Shown piece after piece: positions 18,438 to 27,208 of a stretch of DNA of 64,000 nt; position 1 is the stretch's first letter; each line of letters starts with the position of its first letter. Both the position numbers and the translations under genes were made by a program. The DNA is from an uncultured Acidobacteriota bacterium. Its GTDB lineage: Bacteria; Acidobacteriota; Terriglobia; Bryobacterales; Bryobacteraceae. The stretch covers positions 38,936-102,935 of the forward strand of contig CADEFT010000029.1 of assembly GCA_902826685.1 (NCBI GenBank). Direction: 5' to 3'. The notes under the pieces were generated by a model that saw nothing but the letters and a program-made list of their open reading frames with translations, was not told the DNA's origin and searched no databases.

Positions 18438-19957
18438 TACTGGCTTCCCTCCTGATGAGTCTGTTGCCGGCACAGGTCGGCCAGCAGTGTGTACCGTGTC
18501 ATCCCAAGGAAACCGCCGCCTACAACCGCACGGCGATGGCTCATTCTCTATCGCGCCGGCTCGACCAGCCTTCGGGAAATTTTCTGCACACCGCATCGGG
18601 CAGCCGGTTTCGCATCGCCTCCAGTCCGGCGGGCATGAAGCAATCGGTGGAACGCGACGGATACAAGGCCGAATATCCGGTGGACTATGTGATCGGTTCC
18701 GGCAACCACGCCTTCGGCTACCTGGTGCGGGTGAACGGATACCTGTTTCAGTCGCCGTTGTCTTTTTACAGCCGCCGCAAGATTTGGGATGTCGCACCGG
18801 GATACGAAGGCAATCGCGAGCCCGATTTCACGCGGCCTGTCAGCGCGGAATGCCTGGTGTGCCATTCGGGCCAGCCGCGACCGGTCTACGGCACGCTGAA
18901 CCGCTACGGCGACCCGCCCTTCGCCGCCGAAGCGATCGGCTGTGAACGGTGCCACGGCCCGGCCGTCGCGCATCTGAAATCGCCCGCCGGCGGCAACATC
19001 GTCAACCCGGCCAAGCTGGCCGCTCGCCCGCGCGATAGCGTCTGCGAACAATGCCACCTGGGAGGCGAAGCGCGCGTTCCTAATCCCGGCCGGCGCATCG
19101 CCGAGTTCACGCCGGGCCAGGAACTCGAGCAGGTGTTCTCCGTCTACCTCTACGAACAGCCGCCGAGTGGATTGAAAGTCGTCAGTCACGTCGAACAGCT
19201 TGCCCTCAGCCGCTGCGCCATTCGCAGCGAGGGAAAGCTGTGGTGCGGCACATGTCATAACCCGCACGAAGCGGCCGACTTCGATGCGCGCTGCCGGTCC
19301 TGCCACGCCACACCGGGCGCGGCCATCCATAGTGGCGCCAAGCAGAGTTGCACTGCTTGCCATATGCCGAAGCGCCAGGCTCGCGACGGTGGCCACACCG
19401 CGTTCACCGAACATCGCATCGCGCGCAGGCCTTCTTTGGAAACCGCCTCTGCTTCTACCGCGCGCGAGTTGAAGCCATGGAAACCCGCCGCCACCGGCCT
19501 ATCCGAACGCGGCCTGGGACTGGCGAACGTGATTGTGGGCGACCGCGACCGGTCGGCCTATCATCTCGATGCCGGATACCGGTTACTGGCGGATCTGCCG
19601 GAGCCGTTGGCCGACGATCCGAGCGTGGCAACCAGCCTGGGGTTGGTGCTGCTGCGCAAGAACCGGCCCGCCGAGGCGTCGCAATTCTATCGCAGGGCGC
19701 TCGAACGGCAGCCGGACTATGCGCCTTATCATGTGAACCTGGCCACCGCGCTTGAACAATCCGGCCAACTGGACGAAGCCGCCGCCCAACTCGAGCGGGC
19801 GCTAAAGGCCGATCCGTCGCTCGAACAGGCTTATCTGAAGCTCGCCGCGATTCAGACGCGGCGAGGCGCGAAGGCTGGTGCGCGGGCCACTCTCGATCGC
19901 CTGCTGCGGTTCATGCCGGGGCACCTTGCCGGACAGATTGCGCGCGATCTGGAGTAG
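18434..19957 (+). CDS. Seven-haem c-type cytochrome with C-terminal TPR repeats
   Basis: The start is taken at the ATG at 18434 because it overlaps the upstream stop (ATGA) and exposes a signal peptide (ILASLLMSLLPAQ). About 507 residues. Seven CxxCH motifs are present in order: CVPCH, CLVCH, CERCH, CEQCH, CGTCH, CRSCH, CTACH, consistent with a multihaem cytochrome of the c554-like/doubled-CxxCH type. The last 150 residues are TPR repeats (NLATALEQSGQLDEAAAQLE). It is likely a periplasmic electron carrier held in a complex by TPR contacts, perhaps with the two upstream products. A degenerate copy of its 3' end follows immediately. Confidence 0.9.
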   Translation: MILASLLMSLLPAQVGQQCVPCHPKETAAYNRTAMAHSLSRRLDQPSGNFLHTASGSRFRIASSPAGMKQSVERDGYKAEYPVDYVIGSGNHAFGYLVRVNGYLFQSPLSFYSRRKIWDVAPGYEGNREPDFTRPVSAECLVCHSGQPRPVYGTLNRYGDPPFAAEAIGCERCHGPAVAHLKSPAGGNIVNPAKLAARPRDSVCEQCHLGGEARVPNPGRRIAEFTPGQELEQVFSVYLYEQPPSGLKVVSHVEQLALSRCAIRSEGKLWCGTCHNPHEAADFDARCRSCHATPGAAIHSGAKQSCTACHMPKRQARDGGHTAFTEHRIARRPSLETASASTARELKPWKPAATGLSERGLGLANVIVGDRDRSAYHLDAGYRLLADLPEPLADDPSVATSLGLVLLRKNRPAEASQFYRRALERQPDYAPYHVNLATALEQSGQLDEAAAQLERALKADPSLEQAYLKLAAIQTRRGAKAGARATLDRLLRFMPGHLAGQIARDLE

Positions 19958-20088
19958 CGGCTCGAACAATCCGGCGAGTCGGACGAAGCCTCCGCTCCAC
20001 TCGATCAGGCGCCACAGGCCGATCCATCTCCTGAAGGCGGGCGCGCATGACACGTTGGCGGACAGATGGCGCGCGATGTCGAGTAGTT
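19958..20088 (+). pseudogene. Decayed partial duplicate of the cytochrome/TPR gene 3' end
   Basis: Bases just after the stop repeat the TPR coding sequence near 19749-19957 with many substitutions. For example, ctcgaacaatccggcgag and the following gacgaagcc correspond to ttgaacaatccggccaac and gacgaagcc. A large internal part is missing, and the copy ends ggcggacagatggcgcgcgat...gtcgagtag against gccggacagattgcgcgcgat...ctggagtag in the intact gene. It has no start and is not expected to be translated. Confidence 0.75.
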
Positions 20089-20090
20089 CG

Positions 20091-20858
20091 CTACTTCGCG
20101 GCGCGGATCAGCACACGCAGCCAGGCGAACGCCACATCGCCATCGGCCGTATGCTCGATTCGAAACGCGGAGCGCGCGGCGGGTGAAGCGCTTTCGAAAA
20201 GCTCGCGCAGCCTGGCGGCCGGGTCGCCCGTGCAGCCGCTCTTCTTCAACCAATCGGCGAACGTGATGGGAACGCAGCCGCCCTCGCTGGTCGTCTCCTC
20301 CACGCGGAAACCGGCCGCCTCCAGGAACGCTCGCCACTCTGCGGGCGCATAGTTTCGCATGTGCGAGGGATCGCGCAGCAACTCGACTTCGTTCTGCCAA
20401 CGGTCGAGTTCCGGGTCGTTGTCCGGCACGCAGGTGTCGGCGATCAGAATCCGCCCGCCCGGCCTCAACACTCTGTAAGACTCGGCCAAAAATCGCGGTA
20501 CCGACTGGAAGTGATGCGCCGCGATCCGGCAGGTGACCACGTCGAAGCTCCCATCCGCGAAGGGAATGGCTTCAGCGGCGGCTTCCTGAAACGTCGCGTT
20601 CGCCACTCCGGCCGCGTTCTTCTTGGCCTGTCCGAGCATGCCTGGCGAGACGTCGATCCCCACCACTTCCGCCACGAAGGGAGCGAAGGCGAGCGCCGTG
20701 AATCCCGCGCCGGTCGCCACGTCCAGCAGGCGCTCGGTAGCCTGCACACGGCCGCGGTCGAGCAGCCAGCGCAGATTCTCTTCGTTCCATTGATTCCACT
20801 GCCGATCGTAGTTCGCCGCCTGGCGGTTGAACTGGTCTCGCGAACGGTTGGGTTCCAT
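20091..20858 (-). CDS. SAM-dependent methyltransferase (UbiE/Methyltransf_11 type)
   Basis: 255 residues with the class I Rossmann methyltransferase pattern. Motif I is LLDVATGAGFTALAF, followed by the acidic strand EVVGIDVSPGML, FADGSFDVVTCRIAAHHF (motif IV) and RVLRPGGRILIADTC (post-IV). The substrate is unknown; the general layout resembles UbiE and small-molecule methyltransferases. Its ATG is 1 base after the sigma factor stop, so it is the last gene of the kinase/sigma/methyltransferase operon. Confidence 0.88.
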   Translation of the reverse strand: MEPNRSRDQFNRQAANYDRQWNQWNEENLRWLLDRGRVQATERLLDVATGAGFTALAFAPFVAEVVGIDVSPGMLGQAKKNAAGVANATFQEAAAEAIPFADGSFDVVTCRIAAHHFQSVPRFLAESYRVLRPGGRILIADTCVPDNDPELDRWQNEVELLRDPSHMRNYAPAEWRAFLEAAGFRVEETTSEGGCVPITFADWLKKSGCTGDPAARLRELFESASPAARSAFRIEHTADGDVAFAWLRVLIRAAK

Positions 20859-20859
20859 G

Positions 20860-21453
20860 TCAGCCCGCTGCCTCCCCCGCCGCTTTATCCAACTCCGATG
20901 CCAGCCATCGCTTGGCGAATGCCCATTGCCGGTTCACCGCGGCCGCCGTAGTACCCAGCTTTCCCGCGATCTCTTCCGCCGTGAGCCCCTCGAACACTTT
21001 CATTTCAACCACGGCACGCAGCTTCGCATCGATCCCACCCAACCCGGCGAGCGCGCGTTCCACATCGTGCATGGCGTCCATCTGGTCCACGCCGCAGTCG
21101 AATTCGAAATCGCCTTCATCCAACTCCACCTTTTCCGCGTGGCGGTATAGCGGACGGGAATGATGAATCAGCAGGCGCTTCATCAGGAAGCCGGCCAGGC
21201 CGATGAAAGCGGCCTTCTCCTGGTTGTTGTCTTCGCTGCCGGGCTTCAGGCTCTTGATCTTGGTGAGCTCGATAAAAAGCTCGTTGACGAGCACCGTCGG
21301 CTGCCAGGTGTGCTCGGTGCGTTCGCCCTTCATTTTCGAGACGGCGAGGCGGTGTAGCTCGGGATAGAACAGGTCTACCAGCCTTTTCGCCGCTGTCCTG
21401 TCGCCTTGCCGGAAGCGGCTCATCAATTCGGCGACGGGAACGGTGGAATCCAT
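20860..21453 (-). CDS. ECF-like RNA polymerase sigma factor (TIGR02999/Sigma70_ECF type)
   Basis: 197 residues. Region 2 includes LVDLFYPELHRLAVSKMKGE followed by the family-typical block WQPTVLVNELFIEL and the helix FIGLAGFLMKRLLIHHSR. Region 4 contains LRAVVEMKVFEGLTAEEIAGKLG and VNRQWAFAKRWL. These features are typical of the acidobacterial/planctomycete ECF group usually found next to Ser/Thr kinases. No anti-sigma factor is present; the kinase encoded 9 bases upstream is the likely control partner. Confidence 0.92.
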   Translation of the reverse strand: MDSTVPVAELMSRFRQGDRTAAKRLVDLFYPELHRLAVSKMKGERTEHTWQPTVLVNELFIELTKIKSLKPGSEDNNQEKAAFIGLAGFLMKRLLIHHSRPLYRHAEKVELDEGDFEFDCGVDQMDAMHDVERALAGLGGIDAKLRAVVEMKVFEGLTAEEIAGKLGTTAAAVNRQWAFAKRWLASELDKAAGEAAG

Positions 21454-21462
21454 GCGGCGAGT

Positions 21463-24180
21463 TTAGCGCAGGGCTGGAGGATCGGAAACCAGGATACTGC
21501 TGCTCGACTGTTCGAGCACGCTCAACAAAATTGAGCGGCCGTCCGGGGCGGCCGTGAGCCCCGACTTGCCCGGCTCGATCGACAGGCGCGTGGAGCCGGC
21601 GATTTCACGCACTTTCCTGTTTGTCAGGTTGAGCGCTCGGAGAGACGGCCTGGCGCCATTGTCGAAGAACACCAGTTCGTTCCCGCAAATCGTCCAATCC
21701 CGATGAGCGACACGATATGGATCGCCAAGCAGCCATTCCTTGACGGTCTCGCCGGTGCGCAGACGGTAGATTCCGCGCGCGGTCGAAACGTAGAGCCACT
21801 TTCCATCGGCCGACTCCATTGCGCGGTAGGCGCCATCGGAAGTCACCGGAACCGGCGTGCCCCCAGTGACCGCAATCCGCCAGATGTTCCAGCCCTTCTC
21901 ATCCGATGCGTAGAGAATGGAACGGCCATCGGCGGACCAGGCGGGCAGCACTTCATTCCCGCCACCGGGACTCAAGCGCCGGGGCGGTCCGCAGTTCACA
22001 CCGCCTGCGACGCAGTCGAGCAGGTAAAGATTCTGCCGTCCCGGAACCGCGGCACTGAGCACGAGTTTCGATCCATCGGGCGACCAGACCGGCGTCGCGG
22101 CCCGCGGACCGCCGAACTTCGTCACGCGCGCCTGCGTCCGGCCATCCGCCGATAGAATCCAAATCTCCGGCGTGCCGGAGCGATCGCTCAAAAACGCGAC
22201 ACGCCCATCGGCGCACAGATTCGGGTCCACGTCGCGCAGAGTCGACACAGCCAGGGAACTCCCCGCCCCGCCGTGGACCGGAATGCGCCAGATGTTGGAA
22301 TCGGCATGTTCACTGACCCAGGCCATTCGCGCCGCGCCGGGCGCCACCGTGGGCGTGATGAGATCCAGGGCGCTTTCAGCCAAACGCTGCGGCTTAACGC
22401 CGGCGTCGAGCGGATAGCGCCACAAGCCGCAACTGGTGCCGCCATGCTGCCCGGAAGCTACGATGCTTCGCCCGTCCGGCATCCAATCGTGTCCCCGGAT
22501 GCCATGGTGAAACGTATCCGATGTGAGACGGCGGGGCACACCACCCCCGGCAGGAACCAGCAGTAGATCTTCGTTGCCGTCTGCGTGCACTCGCCTGAAG
22601 GCCACGACGGTTCCATCTGGCGAGAACCGCGGATCGCGGTCGCCTCCGCTCGCCGGACTATCGGTGAGTTTCCGGCGTTCGCCGGTGCGGGCGTCAAACA
22701 GGTACACGGACGCGCCGCCGTTCGGGGATTCGGAATCGGCGAACGCCAGCAGGGATCCCCCGCGGTCCCAGTCGATGAAAGAGTCGAGGCTCGGGTTCTT
22801 CAGATCCGCCACCTGCGTGAGTGTGCCCCCGGTTCGCTCGATGGAGTAAATCGCATTCCGGCCCGGCCCCGCCACGCGAAGGAAGGCGACCCTGGCGCCG
22901 TCGGGCGACCATGCCGGCGGTCCCGTCTGTACGCCAGGCTCGCCGCCGGTAAGCTTGATGGGCGGGTCGCCTTCCGCCGCGCGTTTCACGAACAGGCTCC
23001 GCGGCTGGCCGCGATCAAGAGTCCAAAGGAATGCGATCCAGTTCCCGTCCGGGGAAAGTGCCGGATGCGATTCCCAGCCCGGCTGCGATGTCAAAGGCCG
23101 TCCCAGAAGTGGAACGAACTGGCCCGGATGCGCCACTTCGTCTCGATAGCGGTAGATGCCGAAGGTGAGTGCGGCAAACGCTGCCGCGGCGGCGATCGCC
23201 CAGCCACCTATCCGGCGGGACGGACCCCGAACCTCCCCGAGACGCCGCACAACCTCCGCCGCCGGCGGCCGCTTGTCCGCATCACGATGAAGCATCGCCA
23301 CGATCAAAGCATTCAATTGCCCAGGCAGCCTGGCGAGGCGCGCGGGCTGCACGGGCGTCATGGTGGAAATGGCCCGCGCCGTTTCAAAAGGCGTCGGCGC
23401 GTGAAAAGGATGACGGCCCGTCACCAGTTCATAAAGCACGATGCCGAGCGAGAAAATGTCGCTGGCGGGAGTCACTTTCGCGCCCAGACTCTGTTCCGGC
23501 GACATGTAGCGCATCGTGCCCAGCGGATGTCCCAGCGTCGAGGTATCGTCGGTGACGCGGCGCGCCAACCCGAAATCGAGCACCTTCACCACGCCGTCGG
23601 ATCGCACCAGGACGTTCTCAGGCTTGATGTCGCGATGCATCAATCCGCGGGAATGCGCGGCATCGAGTGCCTGCGCAATCTGCCGGCACCATGCCGCGGC
23701 CTGCTCGCACGGAACCGCTTCGCCGCGCCATTCGCCCAAGCTACGCCCTTCCACCAGTTCCATCGCGATGGCCATGCGCGAGCCGTCGTGAATGATGTCG
23801 TAGATGGTGACGATGTTGAGGTGGTTGAGCGCGGAAACGGCCCTCGCTTCGCGACTGAACCGCTCAACCGCCGAGCGCGACCCCACCATTGATGTGTTGA
23901 GGAACTTCAGGGCCACCTGGCGGTCGAGATCCTCGTCGGCGGCGGCGTAGACAACACCCATGCCGCCCCGTCCGATCACCTGGCCCAAACGGTAGTGGCC
24001 GACTTTGGACGGTGCGGCGGCCGGCGGTTCTTCTTCGTCGCTCTCGATGAGCTCCAAAAGCTCCCGCCGCGCTTCGGCGTCCAGGTTCGCCGATTGAGCG
24101 AAGGCGCGCCGCTGATCCGCCGGAAGACGCGCGGCTTGTTCGTAGGTGCTCCAGACCGACTTCCACTGCTCACTCGTCAT
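21463..24180 (-). CDS. Transmembrane Ser/Thr protein kinase with TolB-like propeller sensor
   Basis: 905 residues. An N-terminal helical segment (1-55) precedes a kinase domain with glycine loop GRGGMG (about 70-75), Lys92, catalytic HRDIKPEN and a DFG loop. One membrane span follows at about 322-342. The extracytoplasmic part carries repeated PD40 blocks (LSPDGNWIAFLW, WSPDGARVAFLR, WSADGRSILYAS), which form a predicted propeller. This architecture is common in Acidobacteria. It heads an operon with the ECF-like sigma factor, and a phosphorylation-controlled sigma factor is plausible but inferred. Confidence 0.93.
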   Translation of the reverse strand: MTSEQWKSVWSTYEQAARLPADQRRAFAQSANLDAEARRELLELIESDEEEPPAAAPSKVGHYRLGQVIGRGGMGVVYAAADEDLDRQVALKFLNTSMVGSRSAVERFSREARAVSALNHLNIVTIYDIIHDGSRMAIAMELVEGRSLGEWRGEAVPCEQAAAWCRQIAQALDAAHSRGLMHRDIKPENVLVRSDGVVKVLDFGLARRVTDDTSTLGHPLGTMRYMSPEQSLGAKVTPASDIFSLGIVLYELVTGRHPFHAPTPFETARAISTMTPVQPARLARLPGQLNALIVAMLHRDADKRPPAAEVVRRLGEVRGPSRRIGGWAIAAAAAFAALTFGIYRYRDEVAHPGQFVPLLGRPLTSQPGWESHPALSPDGNWIAFLWTLDRGQPRSLFVKRAAEGDPPIKLTGGEPGVQTGPPAWSPDGARVAFLRVAGPGRNAIYSIERTGGTLTQVADLKNPSLDSFIDWDRGGSLLAFADSESPNGGASVYLFDARTGERRKLTDSPASGGDRDPRFSPDGTVVAFRRVHADGNEDLLLVPAGGGVPRRLTSDTFHHGIRGHDWMPDGRSIVASGQHGGTSCGLWRYPLDAGVKPQRLAESALDLITPTVAPGAARMAWVSEHADSNIWRIPVHGGAGSSLAVSTLRDVDPNLCADGRVAFLSDRSGTPEIWILSADGRTQARVTKFGGPRAATPVWSPDGSKLVLSAAVPGRQNLYLLDCVAGGVNCGPPRRLSPGGGNEVLPAWSADGRSILYASDEKGWNIWRIAVTGGTPVPVTSDGAYRAMESADGKWLYVSTARGIYRLRTGETVKEWLLGDPYRVAHRDWTICGNELVFFDNGARPSLRALNLTNRKVREIAGSTRLSIEPGKSGLTAAPDGRSILLSVLEQSSSSILVSDPPALR

Positions 24181-24237
24181 ACGGCGGCGAGAAAGTCCTA
24201 ATTCTACCTCAGTACACTAAAAGGGGAATCCGATCCG

Positions 24238-26325
24238 ATGGCAGCATCGCCCGCCTCCGTCACGCCTTCATCCGGCCTTTCACAGGACCGTTTGCGTCAC
24301 GCCTACCGCATGATGCTCACTTCGCGCCGCCTCGACGACCGCGAAGTTTTATTGAAGCGCCAGAACCGCATTTACTTCCAGGTGAGTGGGGCCGGCCACG
24401 AAGCGATTCAGGTCGCGGCGGCGCTGCATCTGCGGCCGGGCGCCGACTGGGTCTATCCTTATTACCGCGATCGCGCGCTCTGCCTCACCCTCGGCGTCAC
24501 GCCCTTCGACATGCTCCTGCAGGCCGTCGGCGCCGCCGCGGACCCAGCCTCGGGCGGACGTCAAATGCCTTCGCATTGGGGCAGCGCCGCGTTGAACATC
24601 GTATCGTCGTCGTCACCCACCGGCACGCAATTTCTGCAGGCAGTGGGCTGCGCCGAGGCTCACCGCTATCTCGATCCGGACTCGGAGGAAGTGACGCTGG
24701 TCACCTCCGGCGACGGTACCACCAGCGAGGGCGAGTTCTGGGAATCGTTGAACCTGGCCTGTCTCGGCAAGCTGCCGCTCCTGTTTCTCATCGAAGACAA
24801 CGGCTTTGCGATTTCAGTGCCGGTGGAAACTCAAACCGCGGGCGGCCGGATATCGGATCTGGTGCGCGGGTTCCCCTCCCTGCTGGTGCGCGAGACCGAC
24901 GGTACCGATTTCGCCGCCTCGTTCGACACCATGGCCGAAGCCATTGCCTGGTGCCGTCAAAGGAAGGGACCGGCCCTGGTGCATGCGCACGTCATCCGGC
25001 CTTACTCGCATTCGCTTTCCGACGACGAACGCCTCTATCGTCCGGAGCCGGAGCGGCAGGCCGACGCCCTGCGCGACCCGATTTTGCGTTTTCCCGAATG
25101 GCTGCTGCGCGAAGGTCTGATGGATCGCGGCGCGATGCAGTGGATCGGGCACGAAGTGGAAGTCGAGATTCAGGATGCGGTGGATCGGGCATTGAAAGCG
25201 GAACCGCCGGCCTCTGGCTCCGCGCTGCGGCATCTTTATTCCGACCGTGTGGATATGACCTCGGCCGCCTTCGATGCCGAACCGGCGCTCACCGGCGAGC
25301 CGCGCACCATGGTCGATTCCATCAATCAGACACTGGCCGAAGAGATGCGCCGCGACTCGCGGATTCTGGTCTTCGGCGAAGACGTGGCCGATTGCAGCCG
25401 CGAGCGGAATCTTCCGCTGGTCAAGGGGAAAGGCGGCGTGTTCAAGGCGACGCAAGGTTTGCAGCGCGAGTTCGGGTCCCATCGCTGTTTCAACACACCG
25501 TTGGCGGAAGCCGGCATCGCAGGCCGCGCCATCGGGCTGGCCACGCGGGGTCTCAAGCCCGTCGCCGAGATCCAGTTCTTCGATTACATCTGGCCGGCCA
25601 TGATGCAGCTTCGCGACGAACTGGCGACCCTGCGCTGGCGCTCCAACAACTCTTTTCAATGCCCGGCCGTAATCCGCGTGGCGATTGGCGGATACCTGGG
25701 CGGAGGCGCCGTCTACCATAGCCAATCGGGCGAAGTGACGTTCACGCATATTCCCGGCTTGCGCGTGGTGATGCCTTCCAATGCGCTCGATGCCTGCGGC
25801 CTGTTGCGCACGGCGCTACGCGGTGACGATCCGGTGCTGTTTCTGGAGCACAAGAAGCTCTACCGCGAGCCCTACAACCGCGCGCCGCATCCCGGCGCCG
25901 GTTACACGATTCCTTTCGGCAAGGCGCGTCTGGCGAAATCCGGCCAGAGCCTCACCATCGTCACTTATGGCGCGCTGGTGCAGAAATCGCTGCTCGCCGC
26001 CACGCAGCTTGAGCGCCGCGACCCGTCGTGGAGTATCGAAGTCATCGACCTGCGTTCCCTGTCGCCTTACGATTGGCCCGCCATCGAACGCAGCGTGCGC
26101 AAAACGGCCCGCGTGCTGATCGCCCACGAGGATACGAAGAGCTGGGGCTACGGAGCGGAGATCGCCGCGCGCATCGCCGATGAACTGTTCAGTTGCCTGG
26201 ATGCGCCCGTCGGCCGGGTGGCCGCCGAGGACACCTGGGTCGCCTACCATCCATCCCTCGAAGACGAGATTCTGCCGCAAGTGGACCACGTGATTCGCGA
26301 GGCGGAACGCCTTCTGCGATTCTGA
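24238..26325 (+). CDS. Fused E1 alpha-beta 2-oxoacid dehydrogenase (branched-chain type)
   Basis: 695 residues combining the E1 alpha and beta subunits of thiamine-diphosphate 2-oxoacid dehydrogenase. The alpha half (1-320) has YPYYRDRAL, SHWGS and the ThDP motif beginning GDGTTSEGEFWESLN and ending EDNGFAIS. The beta half (from about 360) has MVDSINQTLAEEM, FGEDVA, NTPLAEAGIAG and EIQFFDYIWPAM. It should decarboxylate a 2-oxoacid, most likely branched-chain, and acylate a lipoyl E2. No E2 or E3 gene is nearby. ggggaa about 10 bases before the ATG may serve as ribosome site. Confidence 0.9.
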   Translation: MAASPASVTPSSGLSQDRLRHAYRMMLTSRRLDDREVLLKRQNRIYFQVSGAGHEAIQVAAALHLRPGADWVYPYYRDRALCLTLGVTPFDMLLQAVGAAADPASGGRQMPSHWGSAALNIVSSSSPTGTQFLQAVGCAEAHRYLDPDSEEVTLVTSGDGTTSEGEFWESLNLACLGKLPLLFLIEDNGFAISVPVETQTAGGRISDLVRGFPSLLVRETDGTDFAASFDTMAEAIAWCRQRKGPALVHAHVIRPYSHSLSDDERLYRPEPERQADALRDPILRFPEWLLREGLMDRGAMQWIGHEVEVEIQDAVDRALKAEPPASGSALRHLYSDRVDMTSAAFDAEPALTGEPRTMVDSINQTLAEEMRRDSRILVFGEDVADCSRERNLPLVKGKGGVFKATQGLQREFGSHRCFNTPLAEAGIAGRAIGLATRGLKPVAEIQFFDYIWPAMMQLRDELATLRWRSNNSFQCPAVIRVAIGGYLGGGAVYHSQSGEVTFTHIPGLRVVMPSNALDACGLLRTALRGDDPVLFLEHKKLYREPYNRAPHPGAGYTIPFGKARLAKSGQSLTIVTYGALVQKSLLAATQLERRDPSWSIEVIDLRSLSPYDWPAIERSVRKTARVLIAHEDTKSWGYGAEIAARIADELFSCLDAPVGRVAAEDTWVAYHPSLEDEILPQVDHVIREAERLLRF

Positions 26326-27165
26326 TCATCGCCCGCGGTATCGCTTCCAGGCCTCGGCGAGGGTCGCTCCTTTGTAGCGGATGGTGCGGTCGTCCACCAC
26401 TTCGGTGCCTTCGCGCGTGCCATGATCGGCGGTCAAGGAATTGCGCGTGGTGTATTCCACCTCGATCGTCACCGGCCCGGGCACGATGTGGGGCTTCACC
26501 TGCCCCAGCTTCGCCATCGATTTGCGCGCTCCTTCGCGAATCATTTCCTGCGCCCGGCGCGACGACACGGTAAGGCACGTATACCGCGCCAGCCCTTCCT
26601 TCACGGCCACGTACTCGGCATTAGGAACGATGACTTTCATCTCGTCCACCGCCGCCTGATCGCCTGAAAGAAAGATCGCCGGAATGCCGCGCTCGCCGGC
26701 CAGCCCCGCCCAGATCCCGATCTCGCCCACCGGCGTCCCGTTGGTCTTCATGTTCTGAATGCCGAGCGAAGAGAAGCTATGACCCATGATGGCCTTGCGC
26801 ACGTTGGCCATCGCGTGCTGGCCGACGAACGCGATCGCCGAGTAGCCGCGTTCGAGCGTGCCCGTATGGCTCACGGCGCCCATCAGGAGCCTCGCGCGAT
26901 CGTGAATATTGGTGGCCGAAAGAGTGCGCGACCCGTCATGGCCATCCCAGATCACCACTTCGTCGGCGCCGCCCTGAAAGAAACCCTCGGCCGCCGCGTT
27001 GGCCTCTGCCGCCAGCATCTGCCGCAGTTCCGGATTCTCCGGCTCCACCTGCTCCTGCCGGCAGATGCCCGCGATTCCTTCCCCATCGGTGATCATCAGA
27101 ATGCGCTTCGGCTGCGCGCTCAATCCGGCGGCCATCAGAAGCAATAGCAAAGGCGTTCGCGACAT
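26326..27165 (-). CDS. M55 family D-aminopeptidase (DppA-like), secreted
   Basis: The start is set at the ATG at 27165, giving a signal peptide (PLLLLLMAAGLSAQ); about 279 residues. DppA metal-site segments are present: MITDGEGIAGI (Asp and Glu ligands), WDGHDGS and VGQHAM (His ligands), and the PVGEIGIWAGLAGERGIP region. The family makes zinc D-aminopeptidases that release D-amino acids from peptides. The signal peptide suggests a role on peptidoglycan-derived D-peptides outside the cytoplasm. It shares a 43-base divergent interval with the amidase gene and ends immediately against the stop of the E1 gene. Confidence 0.88.
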   Translation of the reverse strand: MSRTPLLLLLMAAGLSAQPKRILMITDGEGIAGICRQEQVEPENPELRQMLAAEANAAAEGFFQGGADEVVIWDGHDGSRTLSATNIHDRARLLMGAVSHTGTLERGYSAIAFVGQHAMANVRKAIMGHSFSSLGIQNMKTNGTPVGEIGIWAGLAGERGIPAIFLSGDQAAVDEMKVIVPNAEYVAVKEGLARYTCLTVSSRRAQEMIREGARKSMAKLGQVKPHIVPGPVTIEVEYTTRNSLTADHGTREGTEVVDDRTIRYKGATLAEAWKRYRGR

Positions 27166-27208
27166 AGCGCTCAGACTAGCATGGGCGCGCTCGGCTACGA
27201 TATTACGG

